A stretch of 64,000 bases of DNA. It comes from an uncultured Gelidibacter sp. (GTDB lineage: Bacteria; Bacteroidota; Bacteroidia; Flavobacteriales; Flavobacteriaceae). Shown here piece after piece: positions 35,041 to 44,849 of this stretch (within the stretch, counting starts at the first letter, position 1; every line of letters starts with the position of its first letter). The position numbers and the translations under genes are program-made. The DNA lies in NCBI RefSeq assembly GCF_947500795.1, contig NZ_CANMTE010000008.1, positions 1 to 64,000 on the forward strand, written 5' to 3'. The notes under the pieces are model-generated. The model was not told the DNA's origin, made no database searches, and saw only the letters and a program-made list of their open reading frames with translations.

Positions 35041-35619
35041 ATGACAAAACAATTTTTGACAATGACCATGCTTGCAGCCCTATTTTTAAGCGCTTGCAAA
35101 GAAACTCCAAAACAAGAAAACGCAGACACAGAAATAACAGAAACTGTTGAAAAGGTTGAAGACAACATCGTTAAAACAACTTCAATTGGCAATGACGGAA
35201 AGGAAATAGAATTCGTTTTCAATAATACAGCAGGTACAGCGACTTTCGTTTTGGATGGTGAGACTGTTGAATTACAACAACAAAAATCGGCTTCGGGAGT
35301 GTGGTACAAAAATGATCAGTATGAACTTATAGGAAAAGGCAACGACCTCCAATTGAAAAAAGGTAACGAGATCGTATTTGAACACCAAGATGACATTGTA
35401 CAAACGTCTCTTAAGGACGACAAAGGTCAGACACTTGATATGACGTTCAACAACACAGAAGGCACGGTTAAAGTGTATCTAAATGGTGGAGAACAAATTG
35501 ATTTAATAGCCGAGAAAGCTGCTTCAGGCATTTGGTACAAGAATGAGCACTATGAGCTAAGAGGAAAAGGAGAGAAATTGGAATTGACTAAAGACGGCAA
35601 GACAGTTTTCAAAAACTAA
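35041..35619 (+). CDS. Lipoprotein with two tandem MliC-like domains
   Basis: A 192-residue lipoprotein (signal MLAALFLSACKET, Cys at about 18), followed by two copies of one domain of about 60 residues. Copy 1 has FNNTAGTATFVLDGETVEL and SASGVWYKNDQYELIGKG; copy 2 has FNNTEGTVKVYLNGGEQIDL and AASGIWYKNEHYELRGKG. The [SA]ASGxxY pattern is that of the MliC/PliC inhibitors of c-type lysozyme, whose Ser and Lys plug the lysozyme active site. Copy 1 keeps Ser, copy 2 has Ala at that place. A terminator follows. Confidence 0.8.
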   Translation: MTKQFLTMTMLAALFLSACKETPKQENADTEITETVEKVEDNIVKTTSIGNDGKEIEFVFNNTAGTATFVLDGETVELQQQKSASGVWYKNDQYELIGKGNDLQLKKGNEIVFEHQDDIVQTSLKDDKGQTLDMTFNNTEGTVKVYLNGGEQIDLIAEKAASGIWYKNEHYELRGKGEKLELTKDGKTVFKN

Positions 35620-35640
35620 AAAGAGCCCATTTCTATATAC

Positions 35641-35673
35641 AAAGCGGTTTGAACTAAAATTCAAGCCGCTTTT
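35641..35673 (+). terminator. Intrinsic terminator after the MliC-like gene
   Basis: AAAGCGG-TTTGAA, a 6-nt loop, TTCAA-GCCGCTTTT. The stem carries one small mismatch and the tail is short. Confidence 0.75.
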
Positions 35674-35896
35674 GCGTTCAGTTTGTGAGTTATTACAAAG
35701 CGAAGGTTGATCTGCAATGGCTGTTAGGACACATGCATGCTTTAGAATCTCGCATTAGTTATATCTATTCTGAAAAGAATCAAATTTCAATCGTAATCCG
35801 ATTAATAATTAGCGAAATAGTGTTAACTTATACAACCTCTTGTTAAGACCTTTAAAATCTTAAAATAGAGACTTATTAACCAAAACAGAAATAATT

Positions 35897-36244
35897 ATGA
35901 ATGATGATTATGCCAAAAATGAAATTGATTACATCCGCCGCTATGAAGCTGCCGGCTTTACAGATCAATATCGGATTGTCGAGAATCAATTAGAAAATTT
36001 AGAAACAAAGAATAGATATGCACCTCAAGATGTGACTATATTAAGGGAACATCGTTATGAAGGTTTTAGTAATCCTTCTGATACGTCCTTATTATATGTT
36101 ATCCAAACGAAAGATGGCAGTAAGGGAACTATGTTGGCAAGTTATGGAGCGGATGGTAATGATTCTATACATGAGTTTATGAATGCCATCCCAGAAAGCA
36201 ATATTACTACTGATGTTATGCTTCCGCCTGATGCTGATGAGTAA
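35897..36244 (+). CDS. Hypothetical phosphoribosylpyrophosphate-synthetase-like small protein
   Basis: A 115-residue soluble acidic protein: EIDYIRRYEAAGFTDQYRIV, then VTILREHRYEGFSNPSDTSLLYVIQTKDGSKGTMLASYGADGNDSI. It resembles the short Bacteroidota proteins that are sometimes annotated as phosphoribosylpyrophosphate synthetase but lack its enzyme motifs. I cannot assign a role. It is the last chromosomal gene before the island. Confidence 0.55.
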   Translation: MNDDYAKNEIDYIRRYEAAGFTDQYRIVENQLENLETKNRYAPQDVTILREHRYEGFSNPSDTSLLYVIQTKDGSKGTMLASYGADGNDSIHEFMNAIPESNITTDVMLPPDADE

Positions 36245-36386
36245 TCATTTTGATAAACTTGGAATCACCCAATTTGCAGTTTAGACGTACATTCCGATAA
36301 TTTCAATTGGACTCCTTAAAGTGTCTCAATCACTTTTGGAATCGATTGTGATGCCCAGCATCGGAAACACTCAAAATAAAACGCAT

Positions 36387-36419
36387 AAAAAAAGCCATAA
36401 TCTTTAGATTATGGCTTTT
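36387..36419 (-). terminator. Stranded terminator of tRNA-fMet
   Basis: AAAAGCCATAATC/GATTATGGCTTTT with the T-run on the minus strand (AAAAAAA at 36387-36393 on the plus strand). There is no leftward gene to its right for which it is a natural end, except the tRNA-fMet displaced 12.5 kb by the island. The gap from 36432 to 36668 holds degenerate tRNA-like sequence and nothing else I can name. Confidence 0.65.
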
Positions 36420-36422
36420 CAC

Positions 36423-36431
36423 TTTAGTAGC
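36423..36431. other. Candidate attL core TTTAGTAGC
   Basis: Identical to 48927-48935. On the minus strand the following bases read TTCGAG, four bases, GTTC, then GGCTACTAAA, a partial echo of the T-arm and 3' end of tRNA-fMet. The identical stretch is short, as expected for a large serine recombinase. Confidence 0.6.
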
Positions 36432-36668
36432 CGAACCCGAACAAATCTCGAAACATTTTTTGGAAGATTTGGAACGGTTAAACTCGTTAAGTCACGAAGC
36501 TACTGCCTAAAAGCATTAAGTAGAACCCTAATGAAAAAATATATTTGTTGATACTGTTTTATAATGTTAAAGTATATGTTGGTACATTTTTTTGACTAAA
36601 TTTATAACCTATTTAAGCCACGAAACCGAATTATCAAGCATTATAATAGTTATCTTTTCGTAATTTGT

Positions 36669-36676
36669 TACCTTTG
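36669..36676 (+). promoter_or_regulatory. -7 element of the sce7726-sce7725-RES operon
   Basis: TACCTTTG, 17 bp before the first ATG at 36694. It fits TAnnTTTG. A -33 TTG is not clear. Confidence 0.5.
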
Positions 36677-36693
36677 TAATGTAAAGAAGTAGT

Positions 36694-37563
36694 ATGAAAA
36701 CTATACAAAAGTTGAGAGTATTATCACAAATTTTCTCCCCGCCTATGTTCCAAAAGATAGTACGGGAAGACGATTATGTGCTTTTTCAAAAACAAATAGA
36801 TAAATACTTCAACACTACCTCATACGAAACCAACTTAGACATAATCAAGTCTTTATATAAGTCCTTACAAAAGCAATATAGATGTGAATACATCTATAAG
36901 AATAATTTGATTATTGATATTATAAAAACTCATAGCTTAAAATCAACATTAACACTTAATGAACTAAAAATTGGTGCTTCAAAAGCTGACTTGGTTATGT
37001 TGAACGGTGCTGTAAGAGTCTATGAGATTAAAACGGAACTTGACGGATTAGAAAAATTGGCAAAACAAATAAATGACTACCAAAAATTTGCCAATGAGGT
37101 ACATATTGTTACAGATGAAAAATATGCTAAAAAGCTCCAAGTTGAATACGAAAATACAAGCATTGGTATTATCGCATTAAATGCCAAAAATAAATTGGAA
37201 ACAATAAAAGAGGCAGATGCAAATAAATCTTTCTTCGACTTTGAAACTATTTTTAAAATATTGAGAAAGCAAGAGTATCTTGATTTAGTTGCTGTTAATT
37301 TTGGTTCTGTCCCTGATGTTCCTAATACAAAGATTTTTAGAGCTTGTTACGAACTACTTGCCACAATTGATATAGTTGATTTTCAAAAGCAGGTATTAAA
37401 TAAACTAAAAGAGAGAAAACTATTGAACCCCGACTTGCTGAAATCATCTAAAACCCCAAGAGAACTAAAGCACATTTGTAATTCTTTGGATTTTAATGAG
37501 CAGGAATATCAAAGATTGTATAATTTTTTAGCAACCAAAAGCGTATGTATCAACCGTATATAA
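36694..37563 (+). CDS. sce7726 family protein, PD-(D/E)xK nuclease-like
   Basis: A 289-residue protein of the sce7726 family. The core reads KIGASKADLVMLNGAVRVYEIKTELDGLEKLAKQINDYQKFANEVHIVTDEKYAKKL. D99 and E111-I-K113 make the PD-(D/E)xK metal-binding pattern, with a following helix and strand as in restriction-type nucleases. The C-terminal third is helical. It is the first gene of a three-gene operon and overlaps sce7725 by 19 bp. Nuclease activity is inferred from the motif; no experimental role is known to me for this family. Confidence 0.8.
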   Translation: MKTIQKLRVLSQIFSPPMFQKIVREDDYVLFQKQIDKYFNTTSYETNLDIIKSLYKSLQKQYRCEYIYKNNLIIDIIKTHSLKSTLTLNELKIGASKADLVMLNGAVRVYEIKTELDGLEKLAKQINDYQKFANEVHIVTDEKYAKKLQVEYENTSIGIIALNAKNKLETIKEADANKSFFDFETIFKILRKQEYLDLVAVNFGSVPDVPNTKIFRACYELLATIDIVDFQKQVLNKLKERKLLNPDLLKSSKTPRELKHICNSLDFNEQEYQRLYNFLATKSVCINRI

Positions 37564-38486
37564 GAGGAAAGCAGTTTGAGTTGATAGGAATAAGAGAATT
37601 AACTAAACCTGTTCTTTTGCCAAATAAAGAAAAAGTATCTCCTATTATTGAACCTGTCAAGGATTCTTCTACTTTAAAGACTACGATAAAAGAATTAGCA
37701 AGTAATGATATCAACTTTACAGTTGTTGTTAATCCACAAGTAGGAACATTCAAAGATACCAATGCAATCTTTAATGCTATTAGCAGTTCAGTTGGAGATT
37801 ATACAAATTATCAGATAGGTGTTATTTTCCATAATAGGATAGACCATTCAAAAGCTATTGGCATTTTACAACAATATGCAAAAGTTATTCCTGCTCTAAG
37901 TATTATTCATAATGCCGTGTTTGATAACATTTCAGATGTTCTTAAATCATATCAAGAACATTTTGCCATTCGATATAATGTAATCAATCTATCATCGACA
38001 AGTAGAAGATATTTTAGAAATTTTGAAAGAAATACCTTAATTGAACTTGATGATTATTTCAATGCTCAAACAAAGAATGCGGATTATTTGCAAGTAGATG
38101 AAAGCAATTTTTCAGAAGAACATATCTATTACAAAGAAGAAGGGTTTGAAGGTTTTTCGGACTATCTTTCTATTGGAGAGGAATATTCGGAAACAGGGTT
38201 TCTTCCCTATGCTGTTGCGATACATTTATCTTATGCGGAAGCACAGACAAATAGAATAAAAGTTAAACATTTTGTTTCTGACTCAAATGATGACACATCA
38301 GATATTGCAGGAAAGTTTGCTGAGGCGTTAGATAAACTTATTGCTTGGTGTGACCAAACAGGCTATGACTCTATTGCTATATCTGAATTTAGACGATTTC
38401 ACGAAAACGGACACTTTCCAGGATTAGGGACATTGAAGAAACTTTCCTTAATGAACCATATAGATTTAGTATTGAAATTGATTTAG
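37545..38486 (+). CDS. sce7725 family (beta-family) protein
   Basis: A 313-residue protein opening with YIRGKQFELIGIRELTKPVLLPNKEKVSPIIEPVKDSS, the recognisable start of sce7725/beta-family proteins related to phage beta proteins. The fold is likely an alpha/beta barrel (repeated VVVNPQVG, IGVIFHNRI, VIPALSIIHN strands). No catalytic motif is certain. The ATG lies within the last codons of the sce7726 gene, and its own stop is 1 bp from the next start, so the three genes form a translationally coupled operon. The pair sce7726-sce7725 is seen together in unrelated bacteria, often in islands. Confidence 0.8.
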   Translation: MYQPYIRGKQFELIGIRELTKPVLLPNKEKVSPIIEPVKDSSTLKTTIKELASNDINFTVVVNPQVGTFKDTNAIFNAISSSVGDYTNYQIGVIFHNRIDHSKAIGILQQYAKVIPALSIIHNAVFDNISDVLKSYQEHFAIRYNVINLSSTSRRYFRNFERNTLIELDDYFNAQTKNADYLQVDESNFSEEHIYYKEEGFEGFSDYLSIGEEYSETGFLPYAVAIHLSYAEAQTNRIKVKHFVSDSNDDTSDIAGKFAEALDKLIAWCDQTGYDSIAISEFRRFHENGHFPGLGTLKKLSLMNHIDLVLKLI

Positions 38487-38487
38487 T

Positions 38488-39552
38488 ATGAATTGTTGCA
38501 CAAATTGTTTTGAGAGCAGTTATATAAATGCTATCATTTTGGGTAACAAGATAACAGATAATTGTGATTATTGCCTGTCCGAAAATGTGAGTGTCTATGA
38601 GGCTTCCGAATTAAACCCTTTCTTTCTTGGGATTATTGACTTGTATGAAGTTGATACCGTCAATGGAAAACCATTAGAAAGTCAAATCATTACGGATTTT
38701 CATAAAAAGGTATTTACCCAAAAACTAATTGATACAAATAATATAAAACAGCTCATTGCTGAGATTATTAAAGATGACATTGCCAATTATCAAAATGTTT
38801 TAGACAACCCTGTAAGATTAAGGTTTCATAATACAGGAGCAGAGGAAGACGTTACTCAACCGCTTTTCCTTTCTTGGGATAAGTTTTCCGAAGAAATAAA
38901 AACCGTAAATAGATTTCATTTTGTAAATGCTTTGGATTTACAAAAATTAAAATCCTTATTCAAACATTTTCAGAAAGATTACAAAAAGGGAAAGAAATTT
39001 TATCGAGCAAGAATTAGTAATAATCCACAGGGGTATCCTTTCGAACAAATGGGTAATCCTCCTAATGAATTAGCTAAAAGCGGAAGAGCCAATCCAAATG
39101 GTATTTCTTATCTCTATATTGCTAATGACATAACAACAACTTTATATGAAGCAAGAGCAAGTTTATTTGATTACGTTTCTGTCGGTACATTTAAACTTGA
39201 AGAAGACATAAGAGTAGTTAATTTAAGTCGCTCCACATACGATGTATTCAGGCTTGCAGAATTAGAGTCTTTAGAAGAAGTTATGTTACACGGTTCTTTC
39301 ATTGATAAATTAGAAGAAGAACTTTCAAAGCCAAGAAGAAAGAATGACAGCGAATTGGATTATCTGCCAACACAGTATCTTTCAGAACTGATAAAATCAA
39401 TGGGATTTGACGGTATAGAATTTAGAAGTTCATTATATTCGCAGGGTTATAACGTTGCAATATTTTATCCTGAAAAATTCAAGTGCATTGAAACTAATGT
39501 CTATGACATTGAAAATATAAATCTTGAATACACCCAATTAAATACTAAATAA
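38488..39552 (+). CDS. RES-domain protein with zinc-ribbon-like N-terminus
   Basis: A 354-residue protein. Cys 3/4/7 and 26/29 (CCTNC, CDYC) make a possible zinc site, followed by a helical part to about 165 akin to HEPN/RES N-terminal domains. The RES domain covers about 170-330, with the three namesakes Arg in FYRAR (173 or 175), Glu in LYEARA (221) and Ser in EFRSS (314-315). RES toxins degrade NAD+ by phosphorolysis. Here no adjacent Xre/MbcA-type antitoxin exists; instead two sce genes precede it in one operon. A role as the killing arm of a defence system is inference. Confidence 0.82.
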   Translation: MNCCTNCFESSYINAIILGNKITDNCDYCLSENVSVYEASELNPFFLGIIDLYEVDTVNGKPLESQIITDFHKKVFTQKLIDTNNIKQLIAEIIKDDIANYQNVLDNPVRLRFHNTGAEEDVTQPLFLSWDKFSEEIKTVNRFHFVNALDLQKLKSLFKHFQKDYKKGKKFYRARISNNPQGYPFEQMGNPPNELAKSGRANPNGISYLYIANDITTTLYEARASLFDYVSVGTFKLEEDIRVVNLSRSTYDVFRLAELESLEEVMLHGSFIDKLEEELSKPRRKNDSELDYLPTQYLSELIKSMGFDGIEFRSSLYSQGYNVAIFYPEKFKCIETNVYDIENINLEYTQLNTK

Positions 39553-39555
39553 ACC

Positions 39556-40407
39556 CTACCTCCCGTCCTGTTTATCCATATATTCTTCCAAAGAAGATTT
39601 CAGTTGGTCTAAAAACGAGGTGCGGGAACCGGCACGGTATTTCATTCGATGGAAAGAGTTATGCAGATCTCCTAAAGTAATCCGGAATAGTTTTTCTAAA
39701 ACTAAACTGACTTTTCGTATTCCTACTTTACCATAGGAAAGAGAGCCATTCGCATAAAGAGCATAAATAAGTTCTATCAAGGCATTTTTGCTATCCGTCC
39801 AAAGAATACCATCGGATGAAATATCTCTTGCAGAAAGAGAGCCTGCTATTTCATCATCGTTAATTTTTTGGAGTATGTAGGTATAGAGTAGCTCATTTGC
39901 TATTATCCGAGCCACTTTGTTGTCATAATAAGTTGAAAAAAGTGGGTCAATTTCAAAGACGAAACTGTTCAGACCATCGTGGAAATTAATGTTGCCTAAC
40001 CTAAAGTAGGTTTCATCACGATCGGTTCTTCCCGAACGATAATACCTGTAAAAATCAGAATAGTAGATATGCTCTTTGTATTCCTGTTTTAGTTCCTGCA
40101 ACTGTTCTGAAAAATAACTTGCATACATTTTCCCTCCGTCAACAGGACAACATGTCTGTATGCGAAATATCTTATTGTGGTAAATGAGTTTAGAGAGAAT
40201 ATACGGTTTAATGTTGCGGAAGAAATTGATTTCCTCCCATTGGTTTTTAAAGCCTTGTTTTGTAACCACCTCCCTCATCGACCATAAATATTCTTTCAGG
40301 AATATCAGCATTTGGTACGCTTCATCAATCGCATTGGTGGCAGACACAGAAATTTTATTTTCTTTTCGCTGTATCTCCGAGATAATATGATTTAATGAAA
40401 ATACCAT
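39556..40407 (-). CDS. RteC-like regulator
   Basis: A 283-residue protein of the RteC family, the excision regulators of Bacteroides conjugative transposons. The C-terminus LGDLHNSFHRMKYRAGSRTSFLDQLKSSLEEYMDK is the family's conserved helix-rich end, and YYRSGRTDRDETYFRLGNINFHDGL lies in the middle. In CTnDOT, RteC binds DNA upstream of the excision genes and activates them, under tetracycline control. Here it lies beside a Tet(X)-type gene, but the RteA/RteB two-component pair is missing, so its input is unknown. It is convergent with the RES gene, 3 bp apart. Confidence 0.82.
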   Translation of the reverse strand: MVFSLNHIISEIQRKENKISVSATNAIDEAYQMLIFLKEYLWSMREVVTKQGFKNQWEEINFFRNIKPYILSKLIYHNKIFRIQTCCPVDGGKMYASYFSEQLQELKQEYKEHIYYSDFYRYYRSGRTDRDETYFRLGNINFHDGLNSFVFEIDPLFSTYYDNKVARIIANELLYTYILQKINDDEIAGSLSARDISSDGILWTDSKNALIELIYALYANGSLSYGKVGIRKVSLVLEKLFRITLGDLHNSFHRMKYRAGSRTSFLDQLKSSLEEYMDKQDGR

Positions 40408-40459
40408 TTTTGTTAGTCTGTTTTAACTATTTTCTCTTTCATTTCCTCGCCTTTCTGTT

Positions 40460-41993
<1,534 letters not shown>

Positions 41994-42050
41994 ATTTTGT
42001 TATTATTTATGGGTTACATTGTTTATGCGGTCTGCCGGTTGTCCTACTCT

Positions 42051-43295
42051 TTATTCAGCATATTTTTTAAAAATACTGGTGGCAATGTGTCCGCCAAAAC
42101 CAAAGGTATTACTCATTGCGTAGTTCACTTGCCGTTGTTGTGATTGGTGCAACGTCAAGTTAAATATATCCCTATATTCGGGTTCAATATCTACCGAATT
42201 GATTGTTGGCGGAACAATGTCATTCTGAACCGCCTTAATGCAAGCAATTGCTTCAATTGCCCCTGCAGCACCTAACAAATGTCCTGTCATTGATTTTGTC
42301 GCACTAATATTTAATTTACTTTGTCTGCCGAAAAGTCTTTCCATTGATTTTAATTCGCTCATATCGCCTTGTGGTGTTGATGTAGCGTGTGTGTTCAGAT
42401 AATCTATATCATTAGCGGAAATGTTTGCATCTTCCAATGCTGAAACCATACCTAAATACGCCCCTTCTCCCTCTGGGTGCGTACCTGTTAAATGATATGC
42501 GTCTGAAGCCATACCACCGCCAACAATCTCGGCTATAATTGGAGCGTTTCGTTTTATAGCGTGTTCATAGCTTTCCAAAATGATTGCACCTGCTCCTTCT
42601 CCCATAACAAAACCGTCTCTGTTGATGTCAAAAGGACGTGATGCCATTTGCGGATTTTCATTTAAGGTTGACAATGCTTTTGACGCGTTGAAACCACCAA
42701 CGGCACTTTCGTTGATAGGCGCTTCCGAACCGCCTGTTATTATCATATCTGCTTTGCCCCAACGGATATAATTAAAGGCATCAATGATTGCGGTATTGGA
42801 AGTTGCACAAGCTGAAACAGTTGTAAAATTTATGCCTCGAAGCCCGTATTTTATCGAAATGATGCCCGAAGCAATATCGACTATCATCTTCGGGATGAAG
42901 AAAGGGCTAAAACGTGGTGTTCCGTCCCCTTGCGCAAATTCAGTTACCTGCTGTTGAAATGTGCCGATACCACCATTTCCCGACCCCCAAATAACGCCAA
43001 TACGGTTTTTGTTCAGCGTTTCAAAATTGATGTTGGCATTTTTAATTGCTTCTTCAACGGAAATTAAAGCATATTGTGTAAACAAATCGTATTTTCTTGC
43101 TTCTGCTTTTTCAATATGGTTTAATGGGTCAAAGCCTTTGAGTTCGCAAGCAAATTTCGTTTTGAATTTTGATGTGTCAAATTTTGTAATGGGGTTAGCA
43201 CCGTTAACACCTTTTAAAAGCGATTGCCAAAAATCATCTACGTTATTTCCAATGGGCGTTAATGCTCCAAATCCTGTAATTACTACTCTTTCCAT
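42051..43295 (-). CDS. Beta-ketoacyl-ACP synthase II (FabF-like)
   Basis: A 414-residue condensing enzyme. The catalytic Cys is in VSACATSNTAII (about 163), and the two His are in NTHATSTPQGD (about 300) and SMTGHLLGAAGA (about 340). The C-terminus ends SNTFGFGGHIATSIFKKYAE. It would extend acyl-ACP chains with malonyl-ACP. The chromosome must carry its own fabF, so this island copy is likely an extra enzyme. It overlaps the TetR gene by one base (TAATG). Such a copy could alter lipids or give insensitivity to an inhibitor; neither is shown. Confidence 0.88.
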   Translation of the reverse strand: MERVVITGFGALTPIGNNVDDFWQSLLKGVNGANPITKFDTSKFKTKFACELKGFDPLNHIEKAEARKYDLFTQYALISVEEAIKNANINFETLNKNRIGVIWGSGNGGIGTFQQQVTEFAQGDGTPRFSPFFIPKMIVDIASGIISIKYGLRGINFTTVSACATSNTAIIDAFNYIRWGKADMIITGGSEAPINESAVGGFNASKALSTLNENPQMASRPFDINRDGFVMGEGAGAIILESYEHAIKRNAPIIAEIVGGGMASDAYHLTGTHPEGEGAYLGMVSALEDANISANDIDYLNTHATSTPQGDMSELKSMERLFGRQSKLNISATKSMTGHLLGAAGAIEAIACIKAVQNDIVPPTINSVDIEPEYRDIFNLTLHQSQQRQVNYAMSNTFGFGGHIATSIFKKYAE

Positions 43296-43849
43296 TATTT
43301 TTTTTCTATATCAATTAATATTTGCCGGGATACTTCGTCAAAATATATTTTTTCAGTTATCATCGATATTCTTGAAATAGCCAATAGATTCGTCAGTATC
43401 ATTAAAGCCTGAATGCGTGGTGCTGCTTTATAAACGAATAGTTTTTCTTTTTCTCCTTTATCCAGAATGTGTGCTAAGTAATCTATCTCTTCTTCTATAT
43501 AATTGTTTAATATCGCTTTGATTTGAGGCTCTAAAGTGTTTATATCTGCCGCTAATGCAGCAATTATTGAGACTTTATTTTGCTCTCTTATTAAAATATG
43601 TTCATCTATATAACCTCTTAAAGCCGATTTCATATTGCTGTAATTGTTTCGTTTTCTGTCTTCTTTATTTTTTTGAATAACATGTTCTAAAACAGCTACA
43701 ATCAAATCATTTTTCGTCGGAAAATAATAATGGATAGAAGAAGTTTTAATGCCAATTTCTTTAGATATATCCTTGTAACTAAAAGCATTTGTCCCTCTTG
43801 TCGTGATAAATGTTATGGCTTCGGTTACTATTTTTTCTTTTGTTTCCAT
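43295..43849 (-). CDS. TetR/AcrR-family regulator
   Basis: A 184-residue repressor. The N-terminal helix-turn-helix is TEAITFITTRGTNAFSYKDISKEIGIKTSSIHYYFPTKNDLIVAVLEH (residues 9-55), followed by an all-helical ligand domain. It heads a four-gene operon (TetR, fabF, SnoaL-like, tet(X)). An 18-bp palindrome, ATCTAC-TAATAG-GTAGAT at 43871-43888, lies immediately upstream of its -7 element and is the likely operator. The ligand is unknown; tetracycline or an acyl compound are both possible. Confidence 0.88.
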   Translation of the reverse strand: METKEKIVTEAITFITTRGTNAFSYKDISKEIGIKTSSIHYYFPTKNDLIVAVLEHVIQKNKEDRKRNNYSNMKSALRGYIDEHILIREQNKVSIIAALAADINTLEPQIKAILNNYIEEEIDYLAHILDKGEKEKLFVYKAAPRIQALMILTNLLAISRISMITEKIYFDEVSRQILIDIEKK

Positions 43850-43853
43850 AACG

Positions 43854-43888
43854 CAAAGATATAAATTTCTATCTACTAATAGGTAGAT
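43854..43888 (-). promoter_or_regulatory. TetR operator and -7 element
   Basis: On the minus strand TATCTTTG (43854-43861) sits only four bases before the ATG, which makes the mRNA nearly leaderless. The palindrome ATCTAC-TAATAG-GTAGAT (43871-43888) overlaps the spacer between the -7 and -33 regions, where a repressor would block RNA polymerase. Confidence 0.65.
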
Positions 43889-43974
43889 AATCTTAAAAAT
43901 TTTGCTCGTACTTCTCTCTTTTTGATTTTTGTAATGATTTCTTTATTCAAATACTCCTTTTCAAATTCTACATT

Positions 43975-44012
43975 AAAAAAAGCCTTTCAGCAATAAAACT
44001 GAAAAGCTTTTC
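43975..44012 (-). terminator. Intrinsic terminator after the catB-like gene
   Basis: AAAAGCTTTTCAG, a 7-nt loop and CTGAAAGGCTTTTTTT on the minus strand, starting about 20 bp past the stop. Confidence 0.75.
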
Positions 44013-44030
44013 GCAGTTGTTACATATAAG

Positions 44031-44690
44031 TCAAAAACAATACGGGAAATCTCTCTTTTCGATTTTTACAACTTGGTTGTAAAAATCGAAAAGAGACTGT
44101 ATGTTGCCTGAACAAATTAAAGGTATCGCTTCGGTCAATATGTCTTCATCCCAATCCCACCACTTGATATCTAACAGGATCTGAATCTCTTCGTCCGAAA
44201 ACCTTTTTTTAATCGGTTTTGCAGGGTTTCCGCCGACAATAGTGTAAGGGGCAACATCTTTGGTGACTAATGACCTACTACCGATTACCGCCCCGTCACC
44301 GATCTTCACTCCCGGCATAATCATTGCCTCGCTCCCTATCCAAACATCATTACCGACAACTGTATCGCCCGCGTTTTCAAATCCGTTAATTGCTTTATTG
44401 AATGCTTCAATCTCCGGCATATAAAAAAAGGGAAAACTGGATATCCAATTATGTCGATGCCCTTGATTGCCCGCCATTATAAAACTTGCACCGCTACCTA
44501 TGGAACAGAATGAACCTATGACCAATTTATCAACGTCATCTCTATCTGGAAATAAATAGCGAGCGCAGTCATCAAAAGAATGTCCATGATAATAACCGGA
44601 ATAGTAGGAATATTTCCCAGCCGTGATATTGGGGTTGGTAATATGGTCTCTAATTATTTTGCCCTTAAATGGGCTATCGAAAAAATTCAT
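44031..44690 (-). CDS. catB: CatB-type chloramphenicol acetyltransferase
   Basis: A 219-residue hexapeptide-repeat (left-handed beta-helix) acetyltransferase of the CatB/XAT group. The diagnostic stretches are FDSPFKGK at the start, [28 protein letters not shown], then [24 protein letters not shown] with the catalytic His in GHRHNW, and [15 protein letters not shown] near the end. Type B enzymes acetylate chloramphenicol with acetyl-CoA as trimers; some members act on streptogramins. I chose the ATG at 44690 because the longer frame begins at a TTG. It lies alone, in the same direction as the tet(X) operon, with its own terminator. Confidence 0.88.
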   Translation of the reverse strand: MNFFDSPFKGKIIRDHITNPNITAGKYSYYSGYYHGHSFDDCARYLFPDRDDVDKLVIGSFCSIGSGASFIMAGNQGHRHNWISSFPFFYMPEIEAFNKAINGFENAGDTVVGNDVWIGSEAMIMPGVKIGDGAVIGSRSLVTKDVAPYTIVGGNPAKPIKKRFSDEEIQILLDIKWWDWDEDILTEAIPLICSGNIQSLFDFYNQVVKIEKRDFPYCF

Positions 44691-44849
44691 CTTTTTAGCA
44701 TTTATTATTAAATAATTCAATAGAATGTCAGGGCAACATCTATTGCCTTGACAGAGATTATATGTTCCTAAAAATATGCTAATCTGATTTTTTCATACAA
44801 CAAAGGTAAGTAATTTTAAAACTTGTTTTGAAAATAAGGACAATCTCTA

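Noticed and set aside
36432..36520. A second functional tRNA at the left end of the island
   Set aside because: The minus strand has AGTAGC/GCTACT ends and a TTCGAG-like T-loop, but no convincing anticodon arm or D-loop GG, so I treat it as att-related sequence only.
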